Of a DNA stretch of 64,000 nt, positions 11,440 through 24,093 are shown one piece after another; position 1 is the first letter of the stretch; each line of letters opens with the position of its first letter. Source of the DNA: Sarcophilus harrisii (taxonomy: Eukaryota > Chordata > Mammalia > Dasyuromorphia > Dasyuridae); NCBI RefSeq assembly GCF_902635505.1, contig NC_045427.1, forward strand, positions 197,840,422 through 197,904,421, written 5' to 3'. The notes beneath the pieces were generated by a model. That model saw only the letters and a program-made list of their open reading frames with translations, did not search any database and was not told the origin of the DNA. Made by a program: the position numbers and the translations under genes.

Positions 11440-12165
11440 TTATCCCTTTTATTTTTGCATAACTTCTTATTTTTACAAATACATGTGAAGATAGTTTTCA
11501 ACATTCACCTTTGCAAAATCTTGTATTCCAAATTTTTCTCCCTCCCTGCTCCTTACCCCCTCCCATAAATAGCAAGCAATCCAATATTGGTTAAGCATGT
11601 GCATATTTCCATATTTGTCATTCTGCACAAGAAAAATCAGATGAAAAGATGAAAGAAAAAAAAAAAACAAGAAAAAAAATTTAAACAACCAACAATCCAA
11701 AAAAAAAAAAAAAAGAAAATACCATGCTTGATCTACATTCAGTCCCCATAGTTCTCTCTCTGGAGGCAGATAACTCTTTCCATCACAATTCTATTGGAAT
11801 TGCTTTGAATCATTTCATTGTTGAAAAGAGCCAAGTCCATCACAGTTGATCATCACATAATCATCTTGTTGCTGTGAAGTTGGTTCTACTCACTTCACTT
11901 ATCACTTCATGATTCTGAAATCAGCCTGCTTGTCATTTTTTATAGAATGATAATATCCCATTACATTCACATGCCTTAACTTATTCAGCCATCCAATGAT
12001 GGGCATTCACTCAATTGCCAATTTCTTGCCACCACAAAAAACATTTTTGTACATGTGAGTCCATTTCCCTTTTTTTATGATCTCTCGGGGATACAGGCCT
12101 AGGAGAGACACGGCTGGATGAAAGAAAGGGCATGCATAGCAAAACTGACAATTTTCTTGAAAAAT
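11440..12165 (-). repeat. Older L1 3' end, antisense
   Basis: 3' UTR ('aaatacatgtgaagatagttttcaacattc', 'ccataaatagcaagcaatcc') followed by ORF2 tail relics, including the reverse of 'FHPAVSLLGLYPREIIKKGK' near 12070. It is a different, older subfamily than its neighbour and has no long open frame. Confidence 0.85.
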
Positions 12166-13690
12166 CACAGCAACTTCCATCTGCATGATCATATAATGTG
12201 ATGAAACTGTCATTTTCATCTTTCTAATTATTGAGCATACTTATTTGTTAACATTATTAATATGTTAGCATATACTCTTGGGATGACTTTCAGTAATTCA
12301 TTTTTCTCAAAATTTTTCCTGCAAATGGATGTGGAGCAGTGTATCAGTGAATGCCTCTCCTATGGTGATTCTTACCCCTATGATCTTTTTTTTTTTTTTT
12401 GCCACAAGAGATCCACACAACATGTTTGAGGTCTTACTCAATTTCTTTTGACACTACAAAGAAACCAATGGAACATAACATGTTATTTCTTGCTTTCTCC
12501 ACTTGACTAGTGCATCATATTTTCGAATCACATGCTCCTTTGACATCTTTGTGCTTGTTTTTTTAATTCTTTGTTTAGAATATGTTATAGCCTGTTATGT
12601 CCAAGAAGAACTCTCTATTGCCTTTTGTGTGATACTCAATTTCAACCCTTACAAAATAATAGTGCACTTATAATGCAGTCATACAACACAGGTAAGAATA
12701 CTGATATTAAAAAAAAAAAAAAAAAAAAAAAGATGGGCCTTAATTTCATGTAATAGTCTGTGGTCATTAAGAGGAATATGGAATTCCTAAAAGCAATTCT
12801 ATTCAAATTTTGGCCCAGCCTTTGGCCAAGATCATATATACTGACATTGTATTATGGAAAATGGGCATTCCATTCAACTAATTTTTGCTGTGGGGATGGT
12901 TAGAATCAGGTCTTTTGACTTATGAATATCAACAAGGAGGCTCTGCAATATGCTAGCCTTTGATGCATTTGGTATATGTAATCTTCAGATGGAAGTATCT
13001 AGAGGATCTTATCAATTATAAGCACTGAGTTTTCTCAATAACGTGTTAGAACAGCTTTAGAAAACAATCTCCTTGTTTTGTCTGATCTGATATAAATGAT
13101 CCAATGATCATCAAACAAAGTTACATCTTTGATTTCTCAAGGAATCGTATAATTATGACTTATTTATTGGGTACAGTTTGTAAAGAAAGTCTTTAAGGTA
13201 TTTTGCTGTACTTAATGAAATACGCTTTTAGTCAATAAGTACAGTAGGATCTTGTATTTTTGACATCTTTTGGTCAATTACATGATGATAAAAATGTAAT
13301 TCACTGTGGAATATTACATAAAATATTGCCTATTCTCTTCAGATAATCTCAGGAGGATGGCCTTGAGGCATATGTTGATTATTCTCATAAAAATTTTGCA
13401 GAGATGGTAAAATAGTCTTATTGTTCACCTTTTTGGGAATAAAAACGTCCTAGAAGTTTTTTTTTTTTATCTTGCTCTCCTTTTAGGTACTTTAAAAATT
13501 GACTTCTCAATACTCTCAAAATTGTGTTGCCTCCAATATTACGGACCTTATTTGTATATACTTGGTCTTGCCTAACTGCTTTTCTTATTTTTATTCCTTC
13601 CAATGTTATTTTTAATTCCATAAATACATCTAAGATTAACCTGATTGTTGTTCTTTTTCTGTCCTTGATAAAATTTATCATAAAAAAACT
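12166..13690. other. Intergenic AT-rich sequence without recognised genes
   Basis: It contains a run of about 25 A at 12707-12731 and T-runs near 12387 and 13457. Short ORFs here have no recognisable domain and no splice context. No repeat family was confidently assigned. Confidence 0.4.
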
Positions 13691-13694
13691 TGGC

Positions 13695-13965
13695 TAACAT
13701 GTTCCCTCTTTTATTCTGCCTACTGAATTTCCTAGCTTCAGTTCTCAAATAAAAACCCTTTTTTTTTACTGGAAGCCTTCCACTACTCCTCTTAATTTTA
13801 TGTGTTCCCTGTTGATTACTTCCTATTTATCCTGTATATATCTGGTTTTGGTTATGTTGTCTTTCCCATTACATTGTAAATTCCTTGGCATCAGGGTCTC
13901 TCTTTTGCCTCTTTTTGTATCCCCAGTGACTTAACAGAGACAATGATTAATAAATAGATTGATTT
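13695..13965 (+). repeat. L2 LINE 3' end
   Basis: The ordered blocks 'ctggaagccttccactactcc', 'gattacttcctatttatcctg', 'cattgtaaattccttggcatc', 'tgtatccccagtgactt' and 'aataaatagattga' are those of an L2 3' end. Confidence 0.75.
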
Positions 13966-14624
13966 TCCAGACTTCCTCTATTTCTATATTCCATTTTCAT
14001 GCTTAAATATTCTTTCAGTGACTTTACTAAATTAGGTTCTTAGCAAACTGTGTTAAGAATGGTTCTTACCTCCACTATTTTTCTTTTTTTCTGTGAGGCA
14101 TTATTATTCATTATTTTTCATAATCCTTCTGGGTAAGATTTTACAAATATTTATGCTCTAAACTAGTGATGTCCTTTGCTGTCACCTATTTAATAAAGTA
14201 TTTGCTGACTATGGCAGTTTTTAATAACTTTTTTCAGTTAAACTCACAGGTAAAATGATTGTAATAATCTATGTTATTGTCCTTTCTTTCCTCTATATTC
14301 CATTTTCCTTGTATGTCGTGAAAGGATCATTCTTCCCCATCTTTCCCACCTCAATCTCATATAGGTTTGGATAGTTTTTTTTCTCCAAAAAGTAAAGAGT
14401 ATATGCTAAGGATTTGGTTGATCCAAGAGGCTAAAGCTCAAGCCACGTCTCAGCTGATGCCCCTCTCTGGTGGTCTCTAGCTACATTGATGTGACTTTTT
14501 TTTTCACCTAAGGGGATTAAAAATTTTAGGGCTATCTCCACGGAGTTTGGGCCTATGAGACATGGGGGAGGAAGGGAGGATGACCCAGGGTTACATGTAT
14601 CACCATAAATGATCAGATGTATTT
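13966..14624. other. Intergenic sequence, nothing recognised
   Basis: No exon, no clear repeat. A pyrimidine-rich segment lies at about 14279-14360. Confidence 0.4.
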
Positions 14625-14638
14625 CCATATGAAGCATG

Positions 14639-14794
14639 GGGAGGCTAGATATGCAGTGGATAGAGTACAAGTCTTGAAGTCAGGAGTACCTGAGTTCAAA
14701 TCTGTCCTCAGACACTTAACACTTCCTAGTTGTGTGACCATGAGCAAGTCACTTAACTCCAATTGCCTCAGCAAAAAAAGAAAAAAGAAAAAAG
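14639..14794 (+). repeat. tRNA-derived SINE (WSINE1-like)
   Basis: A box region 'gcagtggatagag', B box 'gttcaaatc', core 'gtgtgaccatgagcaagtca' and an A-rich tail. A perfect 14-bp duplication ccatatgaagcatg flanks it (14625-14638 and 14795-14808). Confidence 0.93.
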
Positions 14795-14808
14795 CCATAT
14801 GAAGCATG

Positions 14809-15540
14809 ATGGAATAGGGAAGGGCAAAAAGGAGCCAGTCTAGTCTAAGTGTTATATTATCCTTGTTAAATATCCCTTCCATACTTTGAATAAGTAACTG
14901 CTGAATGACTTAAGATTATCTTATTTCATTTTAATATCAAACCTAAACTTTAATTGTTTTATTCCTGACCTTTTCTCTAGGAAGTTGATGGTCTGACTAT
15001 ATAAAGCCATTCAAATCAGGAATAACTTTGACATCAGAAATGAATTATTTCCTGTCAACAATAAAAAAAAAAATTGTCTAATTTTCTGTGATGATACTCA
15101 ATGCTTTTCATGTTCGGCACCCTATGATGTTCTCAAATAATCACTAAAGATTTTTTAAGCATTCTATGTGCCAGACCCATATGAAGCTTCTCTAAGTATA
15201 ATAATCTTTCATCTTATTTTATTCCTGAACCATATTACTAACATTTTCTATAGAAAAGCTACTTTGTACCTTTTCATAAAGATTACCAAAAATCAAAGTA
15301 TATATCAATTTAATTTTAAAAGTAAAAGTCTTACTGAATTTTTAATAGAATTTCTTTTCTTCTTTATCTTCTACAAGAGATGTTATGTAAACTGCAATTT
15401 TCCCATTAGTCTTGTGGGAACATTGCAATAAAACTGACTAAAAATAGTCCATGAAATCATGTTTCTTATTGTCTTTGGATGAGTGATGAAAACTTTGGAT
15501 GAGTGACAAATCCTTTATTTGCTTCTTCAAGGAGAACCTG
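14809..15540. other. Intergenic AT-rich sequence
   Basis: No gene seen. 'gattttttaagcattctatgtgccagacc' near 15149 looks like a short antisense L2-type remnant. A tandem pair 'tggatgagtga(t/c)' occurs at about 15476-15510. Confidence 0.35.
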
Positions 15541-15937
15541 TGAACCATCCTATGTTTTAGCATCAACTTTCTGATGTCTATCATTTACTTTGAAAATATC
15601 AAAACTGGAAAAATATTTCAAAATTGATGGGATGCAGCCAAAGTAGTACTCATCTTTAATCGCTTATATCAGTAAAGTAGGGGAAAAAAAAACAAAAAAC
15701 AGATCAATGAATTGGGCATGCAACTAACAACACACAAGAAAAAGAACAAATCAAAAAAATTCAACACCAAACTGGAAATTCTGAAAATCAAAGGAGAGAT
15801 TACTAAAAGCTAGTTTTCTTGAAACATACAAAACAATATAGATCAAACCATTGGCTAATTTCATTTAAAGAAAAAAAGAAAATCAAATTACTAGTATCAA
15901 AAATTCACAACCAATAATGAGCAATAGGAGCTATTTT

Positions 15938-16277
15938 ATGGAGTTTTTTAATTAAAACTTTTTATTTTCAAAATATATGCAGGAATAATTTTCAACATTT
16001 ACCCTTGGAAAACCTTGTGTTCCAATTTTTTTCTCTTCTTTCCCCCCATCTTCTACCCTAGATAGCAAGTAATCGAATATATGTTAAACATGTGCAATTC
16101 TTCTATACATATTTCCACAATTATCATGCTGCACAAGAAAAAGGAAAACAAAAATGAGAGAAAACAAAATGCAAACAAATAACAAAAAGAGTGAAAATTC
16201 TGTGTTACAGTCCACACTCAGTTCCCACACTCTGGGTGCAGATGGCTCTCTTCATCAGAAGACCATTCCAACTCATC
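15938..16277 (-). repeat. L1 3' tail inserted antisense into the old L1
   Basis: Only the L1 3' UTR and last ORF2 codons, from 'ttaattaaaactttttatttt' to 'catcagaagaccattccaac'. A perfect 13-bp duplication taggagctatttt (15925-15937 and 16278-16290) flanks it. Confidence 0.93.
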
Positions 16278-17143
16278 TAGGAGCTATTTTGCACAATTAT
16301 GTGCCAATAAATTTGACAATCTAAATGAAATGGATGGATATCTACAAAAAATATAAATTACCCAGATTAACAGAATAAAAAATAAAATACTTAAACCAAT
16401 TTTAGAAAACGAAACTTAACAAATCATCAATGAACTTCCTAAGGAAAAAATCCCCAAGACCAGATGGATGGAGACGTAAATTCTACCAAATACTTAGACA
16501 ACAATTTACTCTAATTGTTACAAATCATTTTTGTACTATACAAGTTTTTTTTTAATTAGCAAAATAATCCTACCAAATTCCTTTTACAATACAAGGATGG
16601 TGCTAATACCTAAACTAGAAAGAACCAAAACAGAGAATATTAAAGGCCAATTTTCCTAATGGCTCTTGATGTAAAAATTTTAATTAAAATACTAGTAAAG
16701 ATATTACAACAATATATCAAAAGGATCATAAACTATTACTAGGTAGATTTATACCAGGAATGCAAGGCTGGTTCAATAATGGGAAAACTATCAGCATAAT
16801 TAACCATGTCAGTAACAAAACCAACAAGATTATATGAATATTTCAATAGATCCAGGAAACTAAATACAGATACCCATTCCTATTAAAAGCACAAGAGAAC
16901 ACAAGAATAGAGCTTTCATTAAAAACGATAAGTAATATTTATCTAAAACTATCAGCACATATGTGTAATGGGGATAAACTAGAAGCCTTGCCAATACAAT
17001 CAGAGGTCATGCAAGGATGCCCATTATCACCTCTATTATTTAACATTGTATTATAAATGTTACCTATAGCAAGAAGAAAAAGAAATTAAAGGAAATAGAA
17101 TCAGAAATGATGAAATAAAATTATTATTCTTTGTTGATGTTAT

Positions 17144-17577
17144 TGTTGAGGGATGAGACACCTTAACAGCATTTGGGGGTCCCCAGGTCGGTATTGAAGG
17201 TTTTTGTGAAAAAATTCGCAGTCCCAATCTCCAAGTTAAGTTGGCAAAAAAGGGTTTATTGTGACACTGAGAATTCTCATGGTGTTAGGATCCTGATTAG
17301 AATAATAGCAGAGAATTGAGAGACAGAAGACAGATTTTTTTATCCTATCTCCTATCCCATAAGATTAAGGAGTACTTGTTGATTCCATGACCTGAGGCCA
17401 TATGGAGCAACCTCCATAAGTAATCTCCAGGTGAATTAAGGGTGGTGTTCCAGAAAGTAAAAGCTAAGGTGTAATCTCCAGGTGAATTAAGAGTGGAAGA
17501 TGGTAGGCCAAAGCCAGAAGATTCTGTGTTTCCTGACCCAGCCCCCACCCCTAAAGATTAGGAGACCAAAAAGCCCA
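17144..17577 (-). repeat. Solo LTR (ERV fossil) inside L1 ORF2
   Basis: A 434-bp unit with TG...CA ends that belongs to the same LTR family as the copy at 24094 in the opposite direction. Both carry 'gtccc(a/c)', 'gattgggactg' and a poly(A) signal in R (here reverse of 'cacaataaaccc'). Inside it a block of about 50 bp ('gtaatctccaggtgaattaag') is repeated at about 17420 and 17471. No internal viral sequence remains. Confidence 0.8.
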
Positions 17578-19515
17578 ATAATATCAATATGACATTATAC
17601 TTAGAAAATCCTAGAGAATCAACTAAAAAAAAAAACTACTTAAAATTAATAATTTTAGCAGTGGTAAGATACAAAGTAAACCCATATAAATCATTAGCTT
17701 TTCTAAATATTACCAACAAAGTTCAGCAGCAAGAGATAAAGAGAAAAATTCTATTTAAAATAACTGTAGACAATATAAAATACTTGAGAATACAGGAACT
17801 ATATGAACACAATTACAAAACCATTTTCACACAAAGTCAGTCCTAAACAACCGAAAAAGTATTCATTACTCATAGTAGGTCAAGCCAATATAATAAAAAT
17901 GACAATACTAAATTAATATACTTTCAAGCCAATATAATAAAAATACTTAAATTAATATATTCAGTTCTATGCCAAACTATCAAAAATGATTATATTTATA
18001 GAGCTAGAAAAAAGTAATAAAATCCTTGTGGAAGAACAAAAATTCAATATCTAGGGAATCAATGAAAAAATGTGAAAGGTAGTCAAGCTGTATTAGATCT
18101 CAAATTGTATTATAAAGTGATAAATATCAAAACCATTTAGTACTGGTTAAGAAATATAAAAATGGATCAATGGAATAGATTAAGTATAAATTACTTTATA
18201 GTAAATGTCCACAGTAATCTAGTATATAATAAATCCAAAGGTCCAAGCTTTTAAAAACTTGATTTTATAAAAAACCTATTGGGAAAACTGGGAAACAATA
18301 TGGCAGAAAATAGATATAGTCCAATATTGCATACTGTATACCAAGAGAAGAACAAAAAGGGTACATGATTTATACATAAAGGATAATACCATAAAAAAAT
18401 TAAGAAAGCATGGAATAGTTTACCTGTCAGAGCTACTAAATGGGGAAGAATTTAAAATTAAGATATAGAGAGCATTATAAAATTAATATAGATAATTTTG
18501 ATTATAAAAAATAAAAAGGGCCTCCACAAACAAAACCAATGCAACTAAAATTATAAGGAAAGCAGAAAACTTGGGAGGGGGAAATTTGCAGGAAGTATCT
18601 CTGATAAAGGTCTTATTTCTCAAATATATAGAGAGCACTGAGGCAAATTCATAAATATACAAGCCATTCCACAAATAATAAATGGTCAAAGGATATGAAA
18701 CAGGTAGTTTTTAGGCGAAGAAATCAAAGCTGTCTACTGTCATATGAAAAAATTTTCTAAATCATTACTGTTTAGGGAAATACCAATTAAAACAATTCTA
18801 AGGTACCATGTTACACCTATCACAGTGGCTAATTTGACAAAAAAAGGAAAATGGATGTTGGAAGGGATGTAGGAAAACTTAAATACTAATGCACTATTGG
18901 CAGACTTGTGAAGTGATCTAACCATTCTGAAGAGTAATTTAGAACTATGCACAAAAGATTATAAAACTGTGTATATTCTTTGATCCAACTGTACCACTGC
19001 TAGATCTATGTTCTAAAGACATCACAAAAAGGGGGTGGGGAAAACTTACTTGTATAAAAATATTTATACCAGCTCTTTTTGTGGTAGCTAAGAATTGAAA
19101 AATGAAGTGAAGGTCATAAATTGGGGATTGGCTAAACAAACCGTGATATATGATTGTAATGGAATGTTATAGTGCCATAAGTAATAACAAGGAGGATGAT
19201 TTCAGAAAAACCTGAATTTACATGAACTGATGCATAATTAAGTGAATAAAACTAGAAAAATGTTGTATATGTAACAGCAATAGTGTGTGATGAAGAACCA
19301 TTAATACAATGATTCAGGAAAATCTTAAAGTTCAAATGATGAAGCATATGCTGTCAGTGAAAGAACTGATATTATTTGAATAAAGACTGAAGCTATTTCT
19401 TACTTTTTCCCCCCATTTTTTCTTTTATTCAAGTCTTCTTGTACAAAATGGCTAATATGGAATAGTTTGAATTTGGAACTCAAAACTTTAAATAAAAATT
19501 ATTTTTTAAAGAAAT

Positions 19516-20695
19516 ATAATAGCAAACAGAATAAAAATATTTTTAAAATAAAAAAATTAAAATTAATACCAATCAGTTCTTCTAATATTTCCATCTATTG
19601 TTCATTGGATAATACTATCATATTTTAGAATACCAATAATGAGTTAATTCCTAGATTCTTTTACCCCTTCCTTTTCCACCACTCTTCAGCAATAAAGAAA
19701 AATTTTATATTTTTCTGTTTCATATTTTGCAATAATCAGTAGTTAACCTTTGGAAAGTAAATATAACCTATTCCAAGATATTACTCAAAGCCTTCCCAAT
19801 ATAGTAAAAATCTGTCAGAGCTAGTGTTCCTCTTCCATCTCTCCCTGCCAGCATAGCCTTTAAGAACACAGGATCACCTCCACACAAGGATACACAGGGT
19901 AAGTCTTGTGGAGGGATTCCCATCACAGTCCAGATGACAAAAATAATATCTTAATTTAAAAAGAAAATCCACAAATATCTTATTAACAGTACTTTTACTA
20001 CTTGTCAGAAGTTCTTCTAAACGTGAAATATTTTAAAATCTGAATATTATAAGGCAGTTAATTTCTGGGAATTAATCATGGTTAATCAATTAACCACTCA
20101 TTATTAAGCCAAAAATATACTGAATATCTCCCTCATTAAAATGTGACATTCTTGGGAGCAGGAACTACAAGGTTTTCTATTTATATTGCTTGTGTTTTAG
20201 CACAGTAGTTTGCAAATAGTACACAATGTTTTTTCATTCATTCATTTTTGAACTATATCTTAATGAAAAACCTGAAAGTATGAAATAGTCAATGTTGATG
20301 TTTTTCACTAGACTTAGCATAAAGTAAGTAAACTATCACCTTCAGATTAATTTTTTTACCTTGCCTATCCGCTGTACTTTTATAATAATACTTTTAAATG
20401 GAGATTTTTCAATGTAACTTTATTTTACTCCAAAGTAAGCATGTTTTAGTTTTACATCTTCTGTATATTGTCCTTGGAAAAAAGGAAAATCTAGAAATAA
20501 AGAAAATAGGGAATTTCCATCTATCTCCTTGCATTAAAACTAGAATTAGCAGTAACTGACTGTAGTCTTAGACTGATGAGCTCTTTGAATATTATTAGCT
20601 ATTGTATATTCCTTGACAGTATTTGAAAAACCACTAAAATTATGATTGGCCTAAACTGCTGAGTGTTTTAAAGCTTAGTCCATTTGCAGATCAAG
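19516..20695. other. Intergenic sequence with faint L2 relic
   Basis: No gene. 'aatgtgacattcttgggagcaggaac... gtgttttagcacagtag' at about 20135-20260 looks like a worn L2 3' end on the + strand. The remainder is unassigned. Confidence 0.4.
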
Positions 20696-20699
20696 AGAC

Positions 20700-20985
20700 G
20701 TTTGACCAGAGAGAGAACTATGGGAACTGAGTGTGGATCACAATATAATATTTTCCCTCTTTTCATTGTTATTTATTTGCATTATGTTTTCTTTTTTTTT
20801 ATTTGATTTTTCCTGTACAGCAAGATAATTGTATAAATATGTGTGCATATATTGGATTTAACATAATTGGATTACTTGCCATCTAGGGGAGGGAGTGGGG
20901 GGGAGGGGGGAAGAGGAGGAAATTGGAACACAAAGGTTTGCAATGGTTAATGTTGAAAAATTATCCATGCATATACTTAATAATC
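20700..20985 (+). repeat. L1 3' UTR fragment
   Basis: 'gagagaactatgggaactgagtgtgg', 'ttggattacttgccatctag', then the G-rich tract (gggagggagtgggggggaggg) and 'ttgaaaaattatccatgc': the + sense of the marsupial L1 3' UTR. Confidence 0.88.
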
Positions 20986-21039
20986 TCTGTCACTGCAGGC
21001 AACTAACTCTCCTTTTAATATTGTAAAGCCTGGTAAAGC

Positions 21040-22620
21040 TGTATTTATTCCTTAACAACATTTATTAAAATGTCTTCAGTTTACTAGGAATTGATAGATA
21101 CACAAAGAATTAAAGGATAGTTCCTGACCTCAAGGATTTATATGTAAGTAGCTGACAATACCTATATGCATTTATAAAATAATCTACTTTATACAGACAA
21201 TGTGTCAGGTGTTGGGATTACATAGGCAAAAATGAAATTAGAGCCAACCTAGGAGGTTCTAACATTTTATCTTATATATACAAAGATAAACAGAGAATAT
21301 ATACAAGGAATCTAGCAAGGATGGGAAGAGGTAATTTGTAGCAGTGACAGGAACAATGAATTCCTAAACCTCCATTTAAGAAGGGAGTGCAAGACAGGAA
21401 TCTCATTTCCTGTCCCAAAATACTAATTTTAGATTTTCTGTGTGTATGTGTATTTTTTTTACTTTTCCACTATGCTCTGCCTACTAGGTACCTGTCTCAT
21501 CTCCACAACACATACCCTTTTTTTATTCTTTTGTGTGTTTTCTGTCCCTGTTATAGATTGTAAACTGATTTAGAGCAGGACTATCTTTTTCATATTTGCA
21601 TCTCTAGTACTTAGTGCAATGCTTTGCTCATAGTCAGTGTTTAATGTTTGTTGACTATCAAAAAAGGTCTGAGTAGGGGGAGTTACTTGAAAAGAGCCTT
21701 AAACAGAGCTGAGACTCCAAAAGGAAGCAGTTCCCTGTCCTCAAAGAACTTATAAACGAGAAAACATACAAAAAGAGGTGGGAAAGTCAAGATTTGGGAA
21801 TAGGAGGAAATACCAGGGGTGTTGGCTAAGCATGGAGGGTATCTTGTTCTGGAGTTGTAATCAGGAAGAGTAGCAGATGAAAATTGGAGGGCACCCACCA
21901 GTTATTTCAATACTGGAGAGAGATGATAGAGCCTTGAGCTAAAATTGTGGCTTTTGAGAAGATAATATATTCAAGAGATAATGTGAAAATTAAAAACAAC
22001 TTTTGACAGTGATCTGAGAATGAGTAAAGGTGCAGCTGTTACTGGAAAAATTAGCCAGGGAGGATATGTCCTTGGGGGGAGTCAGGTTTCAGTAGGGAAG
22101 CTAGGTGGCATAATGGAGAGAGTGCCAGCTCTGGAGTCAGGAAGACTCACCTTCCTCATTCAAATTTGGCCTACCACATTTACTGTGTGTTTCTTCATCT
22201 GTAAAATGAGCTGGAGTAGGAAATGGCAAATTACTTGAATATCTTTGCCAAGAATACCCCAATGAAGTCAAAAAGTCAGATATGACTGAAGGTTTCAATA
22301 ATAGCTAGTAGATGGAAAGAGTAAATGAGGTAAAAACTTACAATGAAGTTTGCTGCCTGTGAAACAGGTATTCTGGAGAACACAAGCAGGCAGCCAGGGT
22401 GGGATTAGGATGAAATTTTGGGATGGGAGGGTTGAAGGGGATGGAAATAAGGAATTGGGTGATAAGGGATATGGAGTTCAGTTTGAATGATGATCTAAAG
22501 GAATTCTAAGTGACCAGGATGTGGATGGTATAATCAAGTATGATAATGTTCATCACTGAAAAGAGGGCACAACTACTTTACTCTCAAAGGCCAGTTGCAG
22601 CTGAGATAAGAGGCCTGAAA
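21040..22620 (-). repeat. Mosaic of L2-type relics (antisense and sense)
   Basis: At about 21180-21330 an antisense copy reads 'acaatgtgtcaggtgttgggattacataggc... ggttctaacattttatc'. At 21480-21660 a sense L2 3' end occurs ('gattgtaaactgatttagagcagg... tgtttaatgtttgttgact'). At 21660-22620 antisense blocks resemble 'caaagaacttataaacgag', 'gggatatggagttcag' and similar. All are diverged and without coding capacity. Confidence 0.5.
22095..22290 (+). repeat. MAR1-type SINE with RTE-like tail
   Basis: The tRNA-like head (gaagctaggtggcataatgg) is joined to a tail reading 'aaatgagctggagtaggaaatggc' ... 'agtcagatatgactgaa'. This tail resembles the end of RTE/BovB LINEs. An imperfect duplication ggtttca(g/a)ta flanks it (22085-22094 and 22291-22300). 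Confidence 0.8.
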
Positions 22621-23047
22621 TTGAGTTAAGGGACTGGACTGGCAGAAAGATGCCCTGTGTTGGAACAGATTTAAGTGGTTGCCTTGGGACAGATGGAAGA
22701 TGCCCAGTTTACCCATTTATAACTAGTATGCCTTTCTTCAGGGAATATTTGAGAATACTTTTCATGGAGTTGATAACTAAAAACCGTAGGAGTTGATGAA
22801 ATCACCAAGATTTTAGAAGAGGGGGAAAAATGCATCTATATATCTATATATTCATATAGCAAAAAATTGTTGCTTTTCCTTTTCTTTATTGATCTGCATA
22901 GTGATTTAAACCTTCCCCAAATGAGCAGACCATAAAGAAGGCACCACCTGCTTCACAAGGAATGCAAATTTTGTTAAATACTTTTTATAAAAACAAAACT
23001 TTCTTTTTAGAAAAATCTCATTTTACTTTTTTTTTTAATTTAACTTA

Positions 23048-23235
23048 TTTTTTTTTTCCGTATTCTTTATTAAAACAGCCATCTCATCTTCCCCTCTTCA
23101 TTTAGAAGCAACGTGCTCCAAGGGGTAAGGGGGAGGAAGAGGAACAGTGACAGGAGCAGGGGCAGGGGTAGGAGGTCCAGGGTTACCTCTGAACTAAACC
23201 TTGCTTTTCGAGATAAGAAAGGGAAAACCAAGGGA
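23048..23235 (-). pseudogene. Candidate 5'-truncated processed pseudogene, parent unknown
   Basis: On the - strand a Pro-rich stretch GNPGPPTPAPAPVTVPLPPP continues as YPLEHVASK and ends at a TGA (23100-23098). A very short 3' UTR follows, then AATAAA (23071-23066) and a run of ten A about 8 bases later (23057-23048). Stop, short UTR, signal and A-run in this order look like a retrocopied mRNA end. A TAG interrupts the same frame upstream of the Pro-rich part. I do not recognise the parent gene and found no flanking duplication, so chance cannot be excluded. Confidence 0.4.
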
Positions 23236-23684
23236 GAGAGGGAAGAAAAACTAAGTCATTTATAGGCATTGTTACTGAGTTTTCTATCAGATTTCTTCTG
23301 GACTTAATCTAACTCTGTAAAAATTAACCCAACACTCATATACAGGCAAATAATAGTGTAGTGTCCTCTCATTCTACTTCTACAGACTTCAGCCAAAAAC
23401 TATACACATTATTCATTGGCAGAGTGTTTATCATCATTAAAGAGCAACTCACATTACTTTCAATATGCTTTAAAGTTCTATTCTGTCCCAGTCTGTACTA
23501 GACAATGCTGATATAAAAACAATTGCTCCCTCACACCAATTCCATTAAGTAAATCTTATAGGTAATTATCATGCCTATTTTATAGTTGAGAAAACTGATT
23601 CAGGAAGGTGGAATGATTTATTCAGGGCTGTACAGATAATAAATGCAGTTGCAGATTCTTGCAGATTTCCTAACTCTAAGTCTT

Positions 23685-24046
23685 TTTTTTTTTTTTTAAT
23701 AACTTTTTATTGACAGAACCCATGCCAGGGTAATTTTTTACAGCATTATCCCTTGCACTCACTTCTGTTCCTATTTTTCCCCTCCCTCCCTCCATCCCCT
23801 CCCCCAGATGGCAAGCAGTCCTATATATGTTAAATAGGTTACAGTATATCCTAGATACAATATATGTGTGCAGATCCAAACAGTTCTCTTGTTGCTCAGG
23901 GAGAATTGGATTCAGAAGGTATAAATAACCCGGGAAGAAAAACAAAAATGCAAACAGTTTACATTCATTTCCCAGTGTTTTTTCTTTGGGTGTAGCTGCT
24001 TCTGTCCATCCTTGATTAATTGAAACAAAGTTAGATCTTCTCTTTC
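23685..24046 (-). mobile_element. L1 3' tail, distinct subfamily
   Basis: A T-run followed by 'ataactttttattgacagaaccc', 'cagcattatcccttgcactc' and 'ccccagatggcaagcagtcc'. It is related to the other L1 tails but clearly different in sequence. A perfect 14-bp duplication taactctaagtctt (23671-23684 and 24047-24060) flanks it. Confidence 0.9.
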
Positions 24047-24093
24047 TAACTCTAAGTCTTATGGGTTTTTTTTTTTTTTTAACTTTATACTCT

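Larger units (their letters stand above)
15545..19515 (+). repeat. Long old L1 (ORF2 RT to 3' end), interrupted twice
   Basis: L1 ORF2 in order. 'tgggatgcagccaaagtagtactc' and 'agatcaatgaattgggcatgcaac' lie upstream of the RT. The RT catalytic region reads KLLFFVDV just before 17143, where L1 normally has FADD. After the LTR comes MTLYLENPRESTKK at 17589, then YKTIFTQ, and C-terminal ORF2 relics to a 3' end near 19515. It is interrupted by an antisense L1 tail (15938-16277) and an LTR (17144-17577). The coding frame is broken by many stops and shifts, so it is dead. Confidence 0.88.

Noticed and set aside
17589-17846. 85-codon open frame as a small gene
   Set aside because: MTLYLENPRESTKK... 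is L1 ORF2 just after the RT catalytic block.
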